Part shown: piece by piece, positions 7,774 through 17,438 of the stretch | Layout of the letters: the number at the start of each line of letters is the position of its first letter | Numbering within the stretch: position 1 is the stretch's first letter | Assembly (NCBI RefSeq): GCF_023169885.1 | Contig: NZ_AP025516.1 | Span: 3,637,501 to 3,701,500 of the forward strand | Length of the DNA stretch: 64,000 nucleotides | Source: Desulfofustis limnaeus | Lineage (GTDB): Bacteria > Desulfobacterota > Desulfobulbia > Desulfobulbales > Desulfocapsaceae | Reading direction: 5' to 3' | Program-made: the position numbers and the translations under genes | The notes under the pieces: generated by a model | What the model saw: only the letters and a program-made list of their open reading frames with translations | The model's database searches: none | What the model was told of the DNA's origin: nothing

Positions 7774-9660
7774 TCAAGCCAGTTCGTCGAACCGGCAGGT
7801 CAATACCAGTTCGCCGTCCTCCAGCTGCTTGTGGACCTTGTACGGAAGGGTCCTGAACAGGGCGATCATCGGCACATTGGACGGGAACGTATAGGCAATC
7901 AGACCGGAGATGCCGCTCTCGCGGGCCACCTCGGACAGCTTGTGCAAGAAAATCCGGCCCAGTCCCTTGCCCTGAAATTCCGGGCTGACGGAAAAGGCCA
8001 CTTCGGCCAGATTCTCATCCTTGAGCCGCATGAACTCGGCAACGCCCACCACTTTGCCGAAGCCGAATTCGCCGACCACCGCCACCAGCGTCAGGCTGTT
8101 GACGTAATCGATTTGGGAACGGATCTCCACATCCTTGCGGGCAAATATGGTTTTTTGGCCGAAAAACCGGGAAACGACATCTTCCTTGGGCAGGGTGTAG
8201 TAATGCTCCTGGATGCGTCGCTCATCCACCGGCTTGGCCGGCCGAATCACCACTTCGGTACCGCCGATCTCGATAGTCTCCTCGAGCCGCACCGGATAGA
8301 CCGCCTTGGCCGCCTCCCCGAGACTTCGTTCCCGGCCGATGAGCCCCTGCTGCTTCGCCGCCTCGAACAGATCTTCCCGATAATCGGGATGGGCGATGGA
8401 GATCATGGCGACAACCCGTTCCTGCAGGCTTTTGCCAAAGAGATTGACGGCACCGTATTCCGAAACCACGTAATGCACATCCCCTCGCGGCACCACCACG
8501 GCGGTATCGCCCATCGTTGGCACGACGCTGGAACGCGTCGACCCGTCTGCCTGGAGCTGGGTTGAGCAGAGCATCAGGATCGATTTGCCGCCGGCCGAGC
8601 GGCGGGCGCCGCGGACGAAATCGGGAATACCTGATACCCCGGCGAATCTGGTCAAGGCAGAGGCCTCAGCAGCGACCTGACCGGTCAAATCCATGATATA
8701 AGCGACATTGAGCGAGACCATGCGCCGGTGCTGGGCGATGACGAAGGGGTCATTGACATAATCGGACGGGCGGAAATCCACCGCCGGGTTGTCGTTGAGG
8801 AACTCGTAGAGATCCTTGCTGCCGACCGCCATCGATGCCACCATCTTGCCTTCGTTCAACCCTTTTTTCAGGTTGGTGATATTACCCTTGGCATAGAGCT
8901 GCATGATATCGTCGGTCAAAAATTGTGAATGAATCCCCAGGTCGTTTTTGTTTTCCAGGCCGCGGACCGTTGCCTGGGACGCGGCATCGAGACCGATCTG
9001 CAGCGTCGAGCCGTCATCGATGAGATGGGTGATGTGGCTGCCGATCAACGCCGCCGCTTCCGTCAGTTCGCGCACCGGAGACACCGCCAGCAGTTCCTCC
9101 TCATACTCGACAAAATAGTCGACGTAATTGACATGGATGAAGCTCGATCCCATGACCCGCGGCATCTTCGAGTTGACCTGCGCGACCACGATGTCGGCTG
9201 AGCGGGCCGCCGCCATGGTGACATCGACGGAGATACCCAGGCTCATCCAGCCGAAATCGTCCGGCGGGCTCACTTGAACCAGGGCCACATGCAGCGGCAT
9301 CTTGCGCGAAAGAAACAACGAAGAGACATCCGACATGTTCATCGGGGTGATAAACCGACGATGCTGGGCGATGGCCTCAGCGGTGGCGGAACCGAGATAA
9401 ATGGAGCGGATGTTGAGGCTAGTATCCTTGGTTCGATCGGCGATGGCCGTTAGCGATGCGGTTTCTCGACCGAGGAGCCGGACAATCTCCAGCCCGCTGA
9501 ATGAGTTCGCCGCCTCGGTCAGGCACTGTACCAGGTGCTGCGGTTCACCGCAGCCGGATCCGATAAACACCCGTTGCCCGGATTTGATATAACCGATGGC
9601 GGTTGCACCGCTGACGCGGCGCTGCAGATATCTGTCTGCCCAGTATTGGGATGCCGGCAT
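7774..9660 (-). CDS. Acetyl-CoA hydrolase/CoA-transferase fused to a C-terminal GNAT domain
   Basis: A 628-residue two-domain protein. Residues 1 to about 460 are a class I CoA-transferase of the 4-hydroxybutyrate CoA-transferase/acetyl-CoA hydrolase type with the covalent-intermediate Glu401 in VVSEYGAVN and the GSGCGEP CoA loop near the N-terminus. From about residue 475 a GNAT domain follows with the acetyl-CoA loop FQGKGLG. AGGAG lies 8 nt before ATG 9660, so the upstream extension to 9735 is not used. It is last in the beta-oxidation operon, 229 nt after the acyl-CoA dehydrogenase. It probably exchanges CoA between acetyl-CoA and short acyl groups. The GNAT may acetylate the transferase or partner enzymes (inference). 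Confidence 0.92.
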   Translation of the reverse strand: MPASQYWADRYLQRRVSGATAIGYIKSGQRVFIGSGCGEPQHLVQCLTEAANSFSGLEIVRLLGRETASLTAIADRTKDTSLNIRSIYLGSATAEAIAQHRRFITPMNMSDVSSLFLSRKMPLHVALVQVSPPDDFGWMSLGISVDVTMAAARSADIVVAQVNSKMPRVMGSSFIHVNYVDYFVEYEEELLAVSPVRELTEAAALIGSHITHLIDDGSTLQIGLDAASQATVRGLENKNDLGIHSQFLTDDIMQLYAKGNITNLKKGLNEGKMVASMAVGSKDLYEFLNDNPAVDFRPSDYVNDPFVIAQHRRMVSLNVAYIMDLTGQVAAEASALTRFAGVSGIPDFVRGARRSAGGKSILMLCSTQLQADGSTRSSVVPTMGDTAVVVPRGDVHYVVSEYGAVNLFGKSLQERVVAMISIAHPDYREDLFEAAKQQGLIGRERSLGEAAKAVYPVRLEETIEIGGTEVVIRPAKPVDERRIQEHYYTLPKEDVVSRFFGQKTIFARKDVEIRSQIDYVNSLTLVAVVGEFGFGKVVGVAEFMRLKDENLAEVAFSVSPEFQGKGLGRIFLHKLSEVARESGISGLIAYTFPSNVPMIALFRTLPYKVHKQLEDGELVLTCRFDELA

Positions 9661-9889
9661 GGCGTCTGCTCCTGACCTCTGGTTCGTCTCAGGCCCGGAA
9701 CCGTTGTCCAACCGTTGCCATGCGTCGCTCCACACCGGCGAAAAGAAAACGGAGACAGCAGGGGAACAGGATCAGCGACAGGGCGCCGGACCAGCACCCG
9801 CATCACGGGTATCACCCATGATAGCACAGAACCAAACGGCAGCAGAAGCAATAACGGCTGGCCGAACAAAAACCTTGCGCAGTCGCCTC

Positions 9890-11047
9890 TCAGGAGAATT
9901 CGTTGAGGATCGAGCGGGCGATTATCAGTCGCTGGATCTCGCTGGTTCCCTCATAGATGGTGGTGATTCGCGCATCCCGGGCGTACCGCTCAATCGGATA
10001 ATCAGTGGTATAGCCGTAGCCGCCGAGCATCTGCAGTGCGTCGTAACAGGCCCGGTTGGCTGCCTCGGTGGCGAACACCTTGGCCATCGAGGTCTGCTTG
10101 GCAAACGGGCGGCCCTGTTCCTTCAGAAAAGCCGCCTGCATAAGCAGCAGGCGGGCCGCCTCCAGCTCCGTATAGCGGTCGGCGATCTTCCACTGAATTG
10201 CCTGAAACTCGCTGATCTTCTTGCCGAACTGCATCCGCTCCAGGGTGTAGCGGGTGGCCAGGTCCATGGCCGCCAGGCCGAGGCCGAGACCGAGCGAACC
10301 AATGCCGATACGGCCGCCGGAAAGTTCGGTCACGGCAGTGCGAAAGCCATCGTTGACCGTACCCATCAGGGCATGGTCGGGAACCCGGCAATTGTGAAAG
10401 AGCACCTCGTTGGTGGTCGAGGCGTGCTGGCCCATTTTTTCCTCGGCCTTGCCGATGATCAGGCCATCGCTGCCGGCATCCACCAGAAAGACACTGATTC
10501 CTTTACCTTTCGGGGCCTTCGGCTCGGTTACCGCCCAGACCACGAAGACCCCGGCAGTGGCGGCGCTGGAGATGAACAGCTTGCTGCCGTTGATGACCCA
10601 GTGGTCACCGTCGCGAACCGCCGTGGAGACCATCCCCGCCGGATCGGACCCGGCACCGGCCTCGGTCAGAGCAAATGCCCCGGTGAGAAATTCGCCGCTG
10701 CAGATCTTCGGAATATAAGCCTGCTTCTGTTCCTCGCTGCCGAGCGCCTGGATGACCTCGCAGACCATGTTGTTAACCGACACGGTCACCGCCGTGGAGG
10801 CGCAGGCTCGGGCCAGTTCGGTGATGGCCAGGCTGAATGCCACCACCCCCGCCTCGGCGCCGCCGTACTGGTCCCGGACATTGAGTCCCATGAAACCAAG
10901 CTCGGCCAACGTGCGCAGGTTGGTATAGAAAATCTCCCGATCACCACCCCGATCGAGCTGACCGGCCACCGGAGCGAGTTCGGCAGTGGCAAACTCCCGG
11001 GCCGTCTCCTGGATCAATCTCTGTTCTTCCGTGAGGTCGAGGTTCAT
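9890..11047 (-). CDS. Acyl-CoA dehydrogenase (short-chain/butyryl-CoA type)
   Basis: A 385-residue FAD enzyme catalysing alpha,beta-dehydrogenation of acyl-CoA, normally with ETF as electron acceptor. The family signatures are complete: the FALTEAGAGSDPAG FAD/substrate loop, QMLGGYGYTTDYP near the C-terminus and the catalytic base Glu366 in IYEGTSEIQ. This Glu position is that of short/medium-chain dehydrogenases rather than isovaleryl-CoA dehydrogenase. It is 23 nt downstream of the crotonase gene and in the same operon. No etfAB genes are in the window. Confidence 0.95.
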   Translation of the reverse strand: MNLDLTEEQRLIQETAREFATAELAPVAGQLDRGGDREIFYTNLRTLAELGFMGLNVRDQYGGAEAGVVAFSLAITELARACASTAVTVSVNNMVCEVIQALGSEEQKQAYIPKICSGEFLTGAFALTEAGAGSDPAGMVSTAVRDGDHWVINGSKLFISSAATAGVFVVWAVTEPKAPKGKGISVFLVDAGSDGLIIGKAEEKMGQHASTTNEVLFHNCRVPDHALMGTVNDGFRTAVTELSGGRIGIGSLGLGLGLAAMDLATRYTLERMQFGKKISEFQAIQWKIADRYTELEAARLLLMQAAFLKEQGRPFAKQTSMAKVFATEAANRACYDALQMLGGYGYTTDYPIERYARDARITTIYEGTSEIQRLIIARSILNEFS

Positions 11048-11070
11048 TGCCTGCTCTCCGCTGCAACCGG

Positions 11071-11853
11071 TTAGTTGTTGGTGAAAGTGGGCTGGCGTTT
11101 GGCGAGAAATGCGGCCATGCCTTCCGTCTGGTCGTTACTGGCGAAACAGAGCCCGAACAGATCGGCTTCCCGGCGGCAGCCGCTTTCGCAATCGAGTTCG
11201 ATGCCACCGCGCACCGCATCCTTGCAGAGACGGATGGCAATCGGCCCCTTGCGGGCCATCTTGCCGATTAACTCCAGGCAATGGGGCAACAGGTGGTCAT
11301 TGGCCACCACCCGATTGACCAGACCGATCCGGCAGGCCTCATGGGCATCGATCATGTCGCCGGTGAGCAGTAATTCCAGCGCCATGCCGGTTCCGACCAG
11401 GCGGGGCAGTCGCTGGGTACCACCGAAACCGGGAATGACCCCCAGGTTGACCTCAGGCTGCCCGAACTTGGCGGTTTCCGAAGCAATGCGGATGTCGCAG
11501 GCCATGGCCAACTCGCAGCCGCCCCCCAGGGCAAAACCGTTGACGGCGGCTATCACCGGTTTGGCAAAGGTCTCGATGGTCCGCATCACCTGCTGGCCGA
11601 GCCGGCCGAACTCCCGGCCGGCCAGAGCATCCAGATGCTGCATGGCGGCGATATCGGCGCCGGCCACAAAGGCCTTCTCGCCGGCACCGGTAAGGACCAC
11701 CCCGGTCAGGTCATCGTTCACCGCCAACTCGGCAAAGCAGGCCAGGAGTTCCTCCAGCGTTTCCTTGTTCAGGGCGTTGAGGGCCTTGGGCCGGTTGACG
11801 GTGACCACCGCCGCCTTGTCGTTAATGGCACAGATCAGGTTGTTGAACGGCAT
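11071..11853 (-). CDS. Enoyl-CoA hydratase (crotonase)
   Basis: A 260-residue crotonase that hydrates 2-enoyl-CoA to L-3-hydroxyacyl-CoA. Both catalytic glutamates are present with the canonical spacing: Glu114 in ALGGGCELAMACD and Glu134 in QPEVNLGVIPGFGG. The oxyanion-hole loops FVAGADIAAM and GGGCE are intact. The start MPFNNLIC fits the family. It lies between the DUF6125-like gene (15 nt upstream) and the acyl-CoA dehydrogenase (23 nt downstream), so it is operonic. Confidence 0.95.
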   Translation of the reverse strand: MPFNNLICAINDKAAVVTVNRPKALNALNKETLEELLACFAELAVNDDLTGVVLTGAGEKAFVAGADIAAMQHLDALAGREFGRLGQQVMRTIETFAKPVIAAVNGFALGGGCELAMACDIRIASETAKFGQPEVNLGVIPGFGGTQRLPRLVGTGMALELLLTGDMIDAHEACRIGLVNRVVANDHLLPHCLELIGKMARKGPIAIRLCKDAVRGGIELDCESGCRREADLFGLCFASNDQTEGMAAFLAKRQPTFTNN

Positions 11854-11868
11854 GGGTATCCTCCAGCA

Positions 11869-12615
11869 TCACTCCTCAAGAATAAACCGCCAGGCACAGA
11901 ACCACTCGGGGGGGTGGTCATCCGGCGGGCAACCGATACACTCGGTCCGGATTCGTTCGTCGATGGTCCGGGCAAAATAGCTGTATTCCACCAGTCCAGC
12001 CGACTTGCACGGATAATCGGCCAGCCCCTTGCGCATTCGCGCCTGCTGGACCCGGCATTCGTCCATGCGAAAGACAAAACTGACCGGGCTCTCGTCACTG
12101 ATCGACTGCCGGTTGATACAGGCGTACACCCGCAGCCCCAAGGCCTGCTTGAGGCCGTCCAACCCGGCCTGCTCCGGCAGGCCGAGCCGGCGTTTGATGA
12201 CCGAGGCCTCGAACGGTGAAAAATGGGCCCAGCATGAATCGTTACAGCGCTTCGCCTCGTTGAGCCCCTCGGCTCGCTCGATGGCCTGGAACCAGATACC
12301 GTCGTTCACCAGCCAGTTTTTCGCCACCCGCTCCTTGAACCGCGCCAACTGGTCCGGTTCCATGTGTAGCAACGGTTCGGGGATGGTGTCCAGCATCTTG
12401 AAACCGAACAGCTCGGCCAGGTGTTTCATCTGAATGTCATAGCTGTTCTGAAAGACCTCGTGCAGCAGCTCCAACGCCCGCTTCTGGCCCATCTGGTGCC
12501 GCACCTCGGTGAACCAGAGGACATGATGCACCATCGTGCGGTGCAGCAGGTCGATGATCATGGCTGCCGTTTCCCGCTGCCCGGCAGCGCGGTCCGAGTG
12601 CTGATCGTTGCTCAT
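11869..12615 (-). CDS. DUF6125-like cytosolic protein of unknown function
   Basis: A 248-residue protein without signal peptide or membrane segment. I recognise it only as resembling DUF6125 / L-2-amino-thiazoline-4-carboxylate-hydrolase-like proteins of anaerobes. Conserved-looking features are CNDSCWAHFSPFEA near the middle, the MDECRVQQARMRKGL segment, and late cysteines in YPCKSAGLVE and TECIGCPP, so a metal- or thiol-dependent function is possible. It is translated from ATG 12615 and sits between the M24 peptidase gene (29 nt) and the crotonase gene (15 nt). That location in a beta-oxidation operon suggests a role in acyl-CoA or CoA-thiol metabolism, which is inference. Confidence 0.7.
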   Translation of the reverse strand: MSNDQHSDRAAGQRETAAMIIDLLHRTMVHHVLWFTEVRHQMGQKRALELLHEVFQNSYDIQMKHLAELFGFKMLDTIPEPLLHMEPDQLARFKERVAKNWLVNDGIWFQAIERAEGLNEAKRCNDSCWAHFSPFEASVIKRRLGLPEQAGLDGLKQALGLRVYACINRQSISDESPVSFVFRMDECRVQQARMRKGLADYPCKSAGLVEYSYFARTIDERIRTECIGCPPDDHPPEWFCAWRFILEE

Positions 12616-12644
12616 GGCTCCTCCCGGCTTCTTGCTTGCCTCGT

Positions 12645-13865
12645 TTACAGGAAGGTGATGGTATCAGGGCTGGTGGTCAGCGGTTCGAGCCCGGACGATC
12701 CGACCAGATGGGTGTTTTCGATACCGACCACGCCGCGGTCCGGGATCACCACCTTTGGCTCCAGGGCCACCACCATCCCGGTCGCCAGGGGCAGTTTCTG
12801 ACCTTTGGCGATAAAGGGAAACTCATCGAGTTCCAACCCAACGCCGTGCCCGGTGAAACGGATCCGCCGCTCGCCGGACCCCATGAACCACTGGTCATAG
12901 CCCTTTTCAGCGGCGCGAGCCACCATCAATTCGTAGATATCGCCGGTCAAAATTCCCGGCCGGGCCTGCTGCTTCACCTCCTCCTGGATATCAAGCATGG
13001 CCTGATGCGCCGCCAGCAGGTCGTCGGCCAGCTCGCCCAGGCAGAAAATACGGGCATGATCGGCCAGGTATCCGTTGAGCGCGAAGACGTAGTCCACCAG
13101 GATCGGCTCGTTACGGCCGATCTTTTTCAGCCCCGCTCCCTGCCCGACCGCCGGGCTGACCCCGTCGCCACCGGTAGGCGAGGCGAGATAGCTGGGCTGA
13201 GCCGCGGCAGCGCCCGACAGCAGGTGCCCGTAGAACAACTCGCCGCCCCACATCCGCATCCGGATAATGCCCTGGTGACCGAGGCTGCGGGCGAATCCCT
13301 CCAGTTCTCCGGCCACCGCCACCTCACTCCGACCCTCCGCCAGCAGTTCCGGGACCTTGGCGAAGACCTGGTCGGAACAATGGGCCGCCCGCCTGATCAT
13401 CTCTATTTCATAGGGGGATTTCACCGCCCGGAGCAGCCGTATGTCGGTGGAGATATCGACGATGCGTGAATCACCAAAGATTTTCTGGTAACTGAGAAAC
13501 AAATTGGCGGGCAGCACGTCGAGTTCGAGACCGAGCACCTCCGGCAGCCGATACCCCTGCTCCGCCAGCAGCGAGGGCAAGGCCTTCGGGCTATCCGCCT
13601 CGATGATCCGCTGCCAGGACGATTCACGGCAGGCGCGCTGGTAATCCTTGAAGATCAGCAACAGCGGTTGTCCCTCGGCGGGCACATAGAGCCAGCCCTG
13701 CTGCACGGTTGATGCGTAGTAGAAGAGATCGGTCTTTTGCACGATCAGCACGCCGTTCGCCTTGGGGCGCATGGCCTCCTGCAGCCTGGTTAGCCGATCC
13801 CGCAATTCGTCCGCCGGCACGATGCCGTCAAAGCGCTGTCCTTCCATAGCCTCCTGCCCCCACAT
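12645..13865 (-). CDS. M24 family metallopeptidase (Xaa-Pro aminopeptidase-like)
   Basis: A 406-residue pita-bread-fold peptidase with a creatinase-type N-terminal domain (to about 170) and the M24 catalytic domain. The five dinuclear-metal ligands are recognisable in order: two Asp in ILVDYVFALNGYLADHARIF, His in GHGVGLELDEFP, Glu in VVALEPKVV and Glu in GIENTHLV. ATG 13865 gives the longest frame; ATG 13847 (MEGQRFDG) follows an AGGAGG by only 2 nt and is an alternative. It lies inside the beta-oxidation operon, where such a peptidase has no obvious task. Similar genes do accompany fatty-acid operons in anaerobes (recollection, not tested). Confidence 0.85.
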   Translation of the reverse strand: MWGQEAMEGQRFDGIVPADELRDRLTRLQEAMRPKANGVLIVQKTDLFYYASTVQQGWLYVPAEGQPLLLIFKDYQRACRESSWQRIIEADSPKALPSLLAEQGYRLPEVLGLELDVLPANLFLSYQKIFGDSRIVDISTDIRLLRAVKSPYEIEMIRRAAHCSDQVFAKVPELLAEGRSEVAVAGELEGFARSLGHQGIIRMRMWGGELFYGHLLSGAAAAQPSYLASPTGGDGVSPAVGQGAGLKKIGRNEPILVDYVFALNGYLADHARIFCLGELADDLLAAHQAMLDIQEEVKQQARPGILTGDIYELMVARAAEKGYDQWFMGSGERRIRFTGHGVGLELDEFPFIAKGQKLPLATGMVVALEPKVVIPDRGVVGIENTHLVGSSGLEPLTTSPDTITFL

Positions 13866-13928
13866 CCGATCGAAGCGACACCCGAAAAGCCCCTTCAGAG
13901 GGACTGAACGATGCGGTACACGCTCCGC

Positions 13929-14777
13929 TCAATACTGGTAAAACCCGCGCCCGTTCTTGCGTCCCAGCCACCCGGCCTCCACATACTTGCGCAGCAGCGG
14001 GCAGGGACGATATTTGGAATCCTTGAACCCGTCGTAGAGGGTTTCCATGATGGCCAGGCAGGTATCCAGTCCAATGAGATCGGCCAGGGCCAGCGGTCCC
14101 ATGGGATGGTTCATGCCGAGCTTCATCACCGTATCGATATCCTCCGCCTTGCCGACCCCCTGGTAGAGGCAGAAGATCGCCTCGTTGATCATCGGCATGA
14201 GGATGCGGTTGGCGATGAAGCCGGGGAAATCGTTGGCCTCGGCCGGTGTCTTACCGAAACGATGGCAGAGCTCCCAGGTGATCGAAAAGGTCTCGTCCGA
14301 AGTCCGCAGCCCGCGGATAACCTCGACGAGCTTCATGACCGGCACCGGGTTCATGAAATGCATGCCGATCACCTTTTCCGGCCGCCCGGTCTGGGCGCCG
14401 ATCCGGCCGATGGGGATGGACGAGGTGTTGGTGGCCAGGATCACCCCGGGCGGGCAGACGGTGTCGAGTTCCCGGAAGATACCGAACTTCAGCTCTTCCA
14501 TTTCCACGGCGGCCTCAACCACGTAGTCGACCTCGGCCAGGTCGGCCAGCTTCGTGGTGGTCTTGATACGGCCGAGAATCGCCTGCCGTTCAGCATCGGT
14601 CAGCTTACCCTTGTCGACACTGCGCTGCAGGTTCTTCTCGATGATGCCGACCCCTCGGGCGGTGCAGTCGCTGTTGATGTCGCTCATCACCACCTGCAGC
14701 CCGCTGGCCGCGGCCACCTGGGCGATGCCGCTGCCCATCTGACCGGCCCCGATAACCCCGAACGATTTGATCTCCAT
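13929..14777 (-). CDS. hbd: 3-hydroxybutyryl-CoA dehydrogenase
   Basis: A 282-residue NAD(P)-dependent L-3-hydroxyacyl-CoA dehydrogenase, the usual length for the monofunctional short-chain enzyme. The Rossmann motif [13 protein letters not shown] is at residues 7-19. The catalytic dyad His140 (GMHFMNPVP) and Glu152 (LVEVIRG) and the substrate Ser119 are present. GGGGGAG five nt before ATG 14777 fixes the start and excludes the 26-residue extension. It lies 32 nt after the thiolase gene in the operon. Confidence 0.96.
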   Translation of the reverse strand: MEIKSFGVIGAGQMGSGIAQVAAASGLQVVMSDINSDCTARGVGIIEKNLQRSVDKGKLTDAERQAILGRIKTTTKLADLAEVDYVVEAAVEMEELKFGIFRELDTVCPPGVILATNTSSIPIGRIGAQTGRPEKVIGMHFMNPVPVMKLVEVIRGLRTSDETFSITWELCHRFGKTPAEANDFPGFIANRILMPMINEAIFCLYQGVGKAEDIDTVMKLGMNHPMGPLALADLIGLDTCLAIMETLYDGFKDSKYRPCPLLRKYVEAGWLGRKNGRGFYQY

Positions 14778-14809
14778 GAGCACTCCCCCGATGTTTTGTG
14801 GCGTTTGCA

Positions 14810-15988
14810 TCAGCGATTGACAACCAGCGCCACGGCCTCTCCGCCGCCAAGGCACAGCGACGCCACCCCTCGTTTGACGTCGCGCCGCTCCATCTCATGA
14901 AGCAGCGTGGTCAGGACGCGGGCGCCGCTGGCGCCGATGGGATGACCCAGGGCAACGCTGCCACCGTTGACGTTCACCTTTTTGGGATCCAGCTCCAAGA
15001 CCCGGTTGATGGCCGTCGAGGCCCCGCTGAAGGCCTCGTTGATCTCGAACAGATCGATGCTGTCGCTGGATACCCCCTCTTTTTTCAGGACCTTCGGAAT
15101 CGCCAGGATCGGGGCCATCAGGATGTATTTCAGTTCGATGCCGTGCGAGGCCTGGGCCCCGATGCGAGCCATGATGCGGCATCCCAACTGCTTCGCCTTG
15201 TCCTCGCTCATCACCAGCACCGCCGCCGCCCCGTCGCTGATGATCGAGGCGTTGCCGGCGGTGCCGACGCCTCCCTCGGTAAAGGCCGGGCGCATCCGGG
15301 ACAACGTCTCGAAACTGGTTTCAGACGGGCACTCATCGGTATCGAACAACAGGGGCTCTTTTTTCTTTCGCTGCGCCACCGGCACCGGGGCAATTTCCGC
15401 CCGAAACCTGCCGGCGGCGATGGCGTCGAGGGCCCGGCGGTAGGATTCCTCGGCGAACTGATCCTGATCTTCACGGGATACCTGCCATTTTTGGCTGATG
15501 AACTCGTTGGACATACCCATATGAAAATCATTGACCACGTCCCAGAGGCCGTCATTGATCATATGATCCTTGATGGTGCCATGGCCCATGCGCTGGCCCC
15601 AGCGGGCCTTTTCCAGGTAGTAAGGTGCCGTGCTCATGCTTTCCATGCCCCCGGCCACAATCACCTCGGCATCGCCGCACTGGATCGCCTGGGCAGCCAG
15701 CATCACCGCTTTCAGCGATGAACCGCACACCTTGTTGACAGTTATCGCCTCCACCTCCTGGGGCAGACCGGCCTTGATGGCCGCCTGTTTCGCCGGGTTC
15801 TGCCCGTAGCCGCACGGCAGTACCATGCCCATGATGCATTCATCCACCTGCTCCTTGTCCACCTTCGCTCGGACCAGGGTCTCCTTGATCACATGCGCGC
15901 CGAGGTCGGTCGCGCCGACCGTTGACAAGGTCCCGCCGAAACTGCCGAGGGGGGTTCGCACCGCACTGACAATGACCGCTGTCTTCAT
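14810..15988 (-). CDS. Acetyl-CoA C-acetyltransferase (thiolase)
   Basis: A 392-residue thiolase that cleaves or forms acetoacetyl-CoA and longer 3-ketoacyl-CoAs. The catalytic residues Cys88 ([12 protein letters not shown]), His349 ([10 protein letters not shown]) and Cys379 (LCLGGGEA) are all present. ATG 15988 ([13 protein letters not shown]) has a GGTGGA ribosome-binding site and gives the family length; the frame remains open upstream but the residues there are non-homologous. It is the first gene of the beta-oxidation operon, with a promoter and palindromic operator about 130-180 nt upstream. Confidence 0.96.
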   Translation of the reverse strand: MKTAVIVSAVRTPLGSFGGTLSTVGATDLGAHVIKETLVRAKVDKEQVDECIMGMVLPCGYGQNPAKQAAIKAGLPQEVEAITVNKVCGSSLKAVMLAAQAIQCGDAEVIVAGGMESMSTAPYYLEKARWGQRMGHGTIKDHMINDGLWDVVNDFHMGMSNEFISQKWQVSREDQDQFAEESYRRALDAIAAGRFRAEIAPVPVAQRKKKEPLLFDTDECPSETSFETLSRMRPAFTEGGVGTAGNASIISDGAAAVLVMSEDKAKQLGCRIMARIGAQASHGIELKYILMAPILAIPKVLKKEGVSSDSIDLFEINEAFSGASTAINRVLELDPKKVNVNGGSVALGHPIGASGARVLTTLLHEMERRDVKRGVASLCLGGGEAVALVVNR

Positions 15989-16346
15989 TATTCCACCCGT
16001 TAGGAAATAGTTGCTGAAAACACGTGAAAACCGCTGTGGAGACGTGGCGCCTGGGGGCCGAGGCCGGGGCTTCGCCGGATCGAATGGGGAGCGCGGTGAC
16101 CGCACCGGGCAGCTCCGACCAAGCGCTCGGTCGTTACTGACGATGTTTACCAGCTCCACACCTTTTGTCAATCATTTTCACACCCCACAACCGGTGTCGC
16201 ACGGTGAGCCGGAAATAGTTCTTGCACCGGCGGAACAGATATGCTGTATGGGGGAGAAAAATAGATAAGAAGCAAACGTGGAGCAGGTCCACCATCCGCC
16301 GTGGTTGCTGCCGCACAATGGATTGAAGGAAGCTCGCTGGTCAGCC
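15989..16346. other. 358-bp divergent intergenic region between the thiolase operon and potABCD
   Basis: This spacer holds the thiolase promoter and operator (16116-16171, minus strand). On the plus strand a weak promoter-like pair, TTGCAC at 16222 and TGTATG at 16245, could serve potA. An in-frame GTG at 16278 extends potA but lacks homology. I see no RNA gene here. Confidence 0.6.
16116..16171 (-). promoter_or_regulatory. Thiolase-operon promoter with downstream palindromic operator
   Basis: On the minus strand TTGACA (16171-16166) is followed after 17 nt by AAACAT (or after 16 nt by TAAACA). Ten nt further on is the 18-bp palindrome CGACCAAGCGCTCGGTCG (16116-16133) with one mismatched pair. 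Its position over the expected transcription start fits repression. Similar GAGCGCTC-centred sites precede other fatty-acid genes of this window. Confidence 0.55.
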
Positions 16347-17438
16347 ATGAACAATCCGGTACTCTCCATTCGTGGTGTCTCCAAGTCGTTCGACGAGCAA
16401 ATCGCGCTCGCCGAGTTTTCACTGGATGTCGCCCACGGTGAATTCATAACCTTGCTGGGTCCCTCAGGCTGCGGCAAGACCACCCTGCTGCGGCTGATCG
16501 CCGGATTCGAATTTCTCGATTGCGGCGCTATCCTGCTCGACGGCAACGACATCCTCGGACTGTCGCCAGATAAACGTCAGGTCAACACCGTCTTTCAGAG
16601 CTACGCCCTGTTCCCGCACCTGAGCGTCTTTGAAAATGTGGCCTTCGGCCTGCGGCTGAAAAACATCAAGGGCGATGAGTTACGGCGCCGGGTCGAAGCG
16701 GTGCTGGCCGAGACCAAGCTGTCCGCCTTCGCCTCGCGCTTCCCCGGCCAGCTCTCCGGCGGGCAGCAGCAACGGGTGGCCATGGCTCGGGCAATCATCA
16801 ACCGGCCGCGCGTACTCCTTCTGGACGAACCGTTATCGGCCCTTGACGCCCGACTGCGCAGAGAGATGCAGATCGAATTGAAACGGCTGCAGCGCGAGAT
16901 GAACATCACCTTCATCCTGGTTACCCACGACCAGGAAGAAGCGCTCTCCATGTCCGACCGGGTGGTGGTCATGCGTAACGGCCGCATCGCTCAGATCGGC
17001 ACTCCCCGTGAAGTCTACGAAGAACCGAACAATCTCTACGTGGCTCGCTTCATCGGCGACATCAACCTCCTGCCAGCCACGGTCGAGGAACGGATCGACG
17101 ACCGCCACGTCCGGGTCCTGCTCTTCGGTCAGCGCACCTCGGCCCGCACCGAGCACGAGCTGGCTCCGGGCAGCGGCGTACAAATCCTGCTACGCCCCGA
17201 GGACCTGCGTCTGACCGGTGATATCCGTGCCGGCATGCCGCAGCTAGCGGGCACCATTATCGAGCGCAGCTATCGCGGCGCCACCCTCGACACCACCATT
17301 CAACTGGACGCCGGACCGGTGGTCCGCGCCTGCGAATTTTTCGACGAGGACGATCCTGACTTCGACTACCGGATCGGCGAAAAGGTCGAAGTCTCCTGGG
17401 TTCACGGCTGGGAAGTGGTGCTGCCCGATGAAGAGTAG
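16347..17438 (+). CDS. potA: Spermidine/putrescine ABC transporter ATP-binding protein
   Basis: A 363-residue ATPase energising polyamine import. Walker A (GPSGCGKTT), Q-loop (FQSYALFPHL), signature LSGGQQQRVAMARA, Walker B with catalytic Glu (LLLDEPLSALD) and switch His (LVTHDQEEA) are intact. From about residue 240 a TOBE regulatory domain follows. ATG 16347 gives MNNPVLSIRGVSKSF, as expected for PotA; a GTG at 16278 would add 23 unrelated residues. The last codons overlap the potB start by 11 nt. Confidence 0.93.
   Translation: MNNPVLSIRGVSKSFDEQIALAEFSLDVAHGEFITLLGPSGCGKTTLLRLIAGFEFLDCGAILLDGNDILGLSPDKRQVNTVFQSYALFPHLSVFENVAFGLRLKNIKGDELRRRVEAVLAETKLSAFASRFPGQLSGGQQQRVAMARAIINRPRVLLLDEPLSALDARLRREMQIELKRLQREMNITFILVTHDQEEALSMSDRVVVMRNGRIAQIGTPREVYEEPNNLYVARFIGDINLLPATVEERIDDRHVRVLLFGQRTSARTEHELAPGSGVQILLRPEDLRLTGDIRAGMPQLAGTIIERSYRGATLDTTIQLDAGPVVRACEFFDEDDPDFDYRIGEKVEVSWVHGWEVVLPDEE

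Noticed and set aside
9596-11074. A 492-codon plus-strand open frame opposite the acyl-CoA dehydrogenase
   Set aside because: It is the antisense shadow of a clearly homologous minus-strand gene; the sequence is low in hydrophobic core and has no recognisable domain.
12680-12700. GGTTCGAGCCCGG resembling a tRNA T-loop
   Set aside because: It lies inside the M24 peptidase coding frame and has no matching acceptor or anticodon stems.
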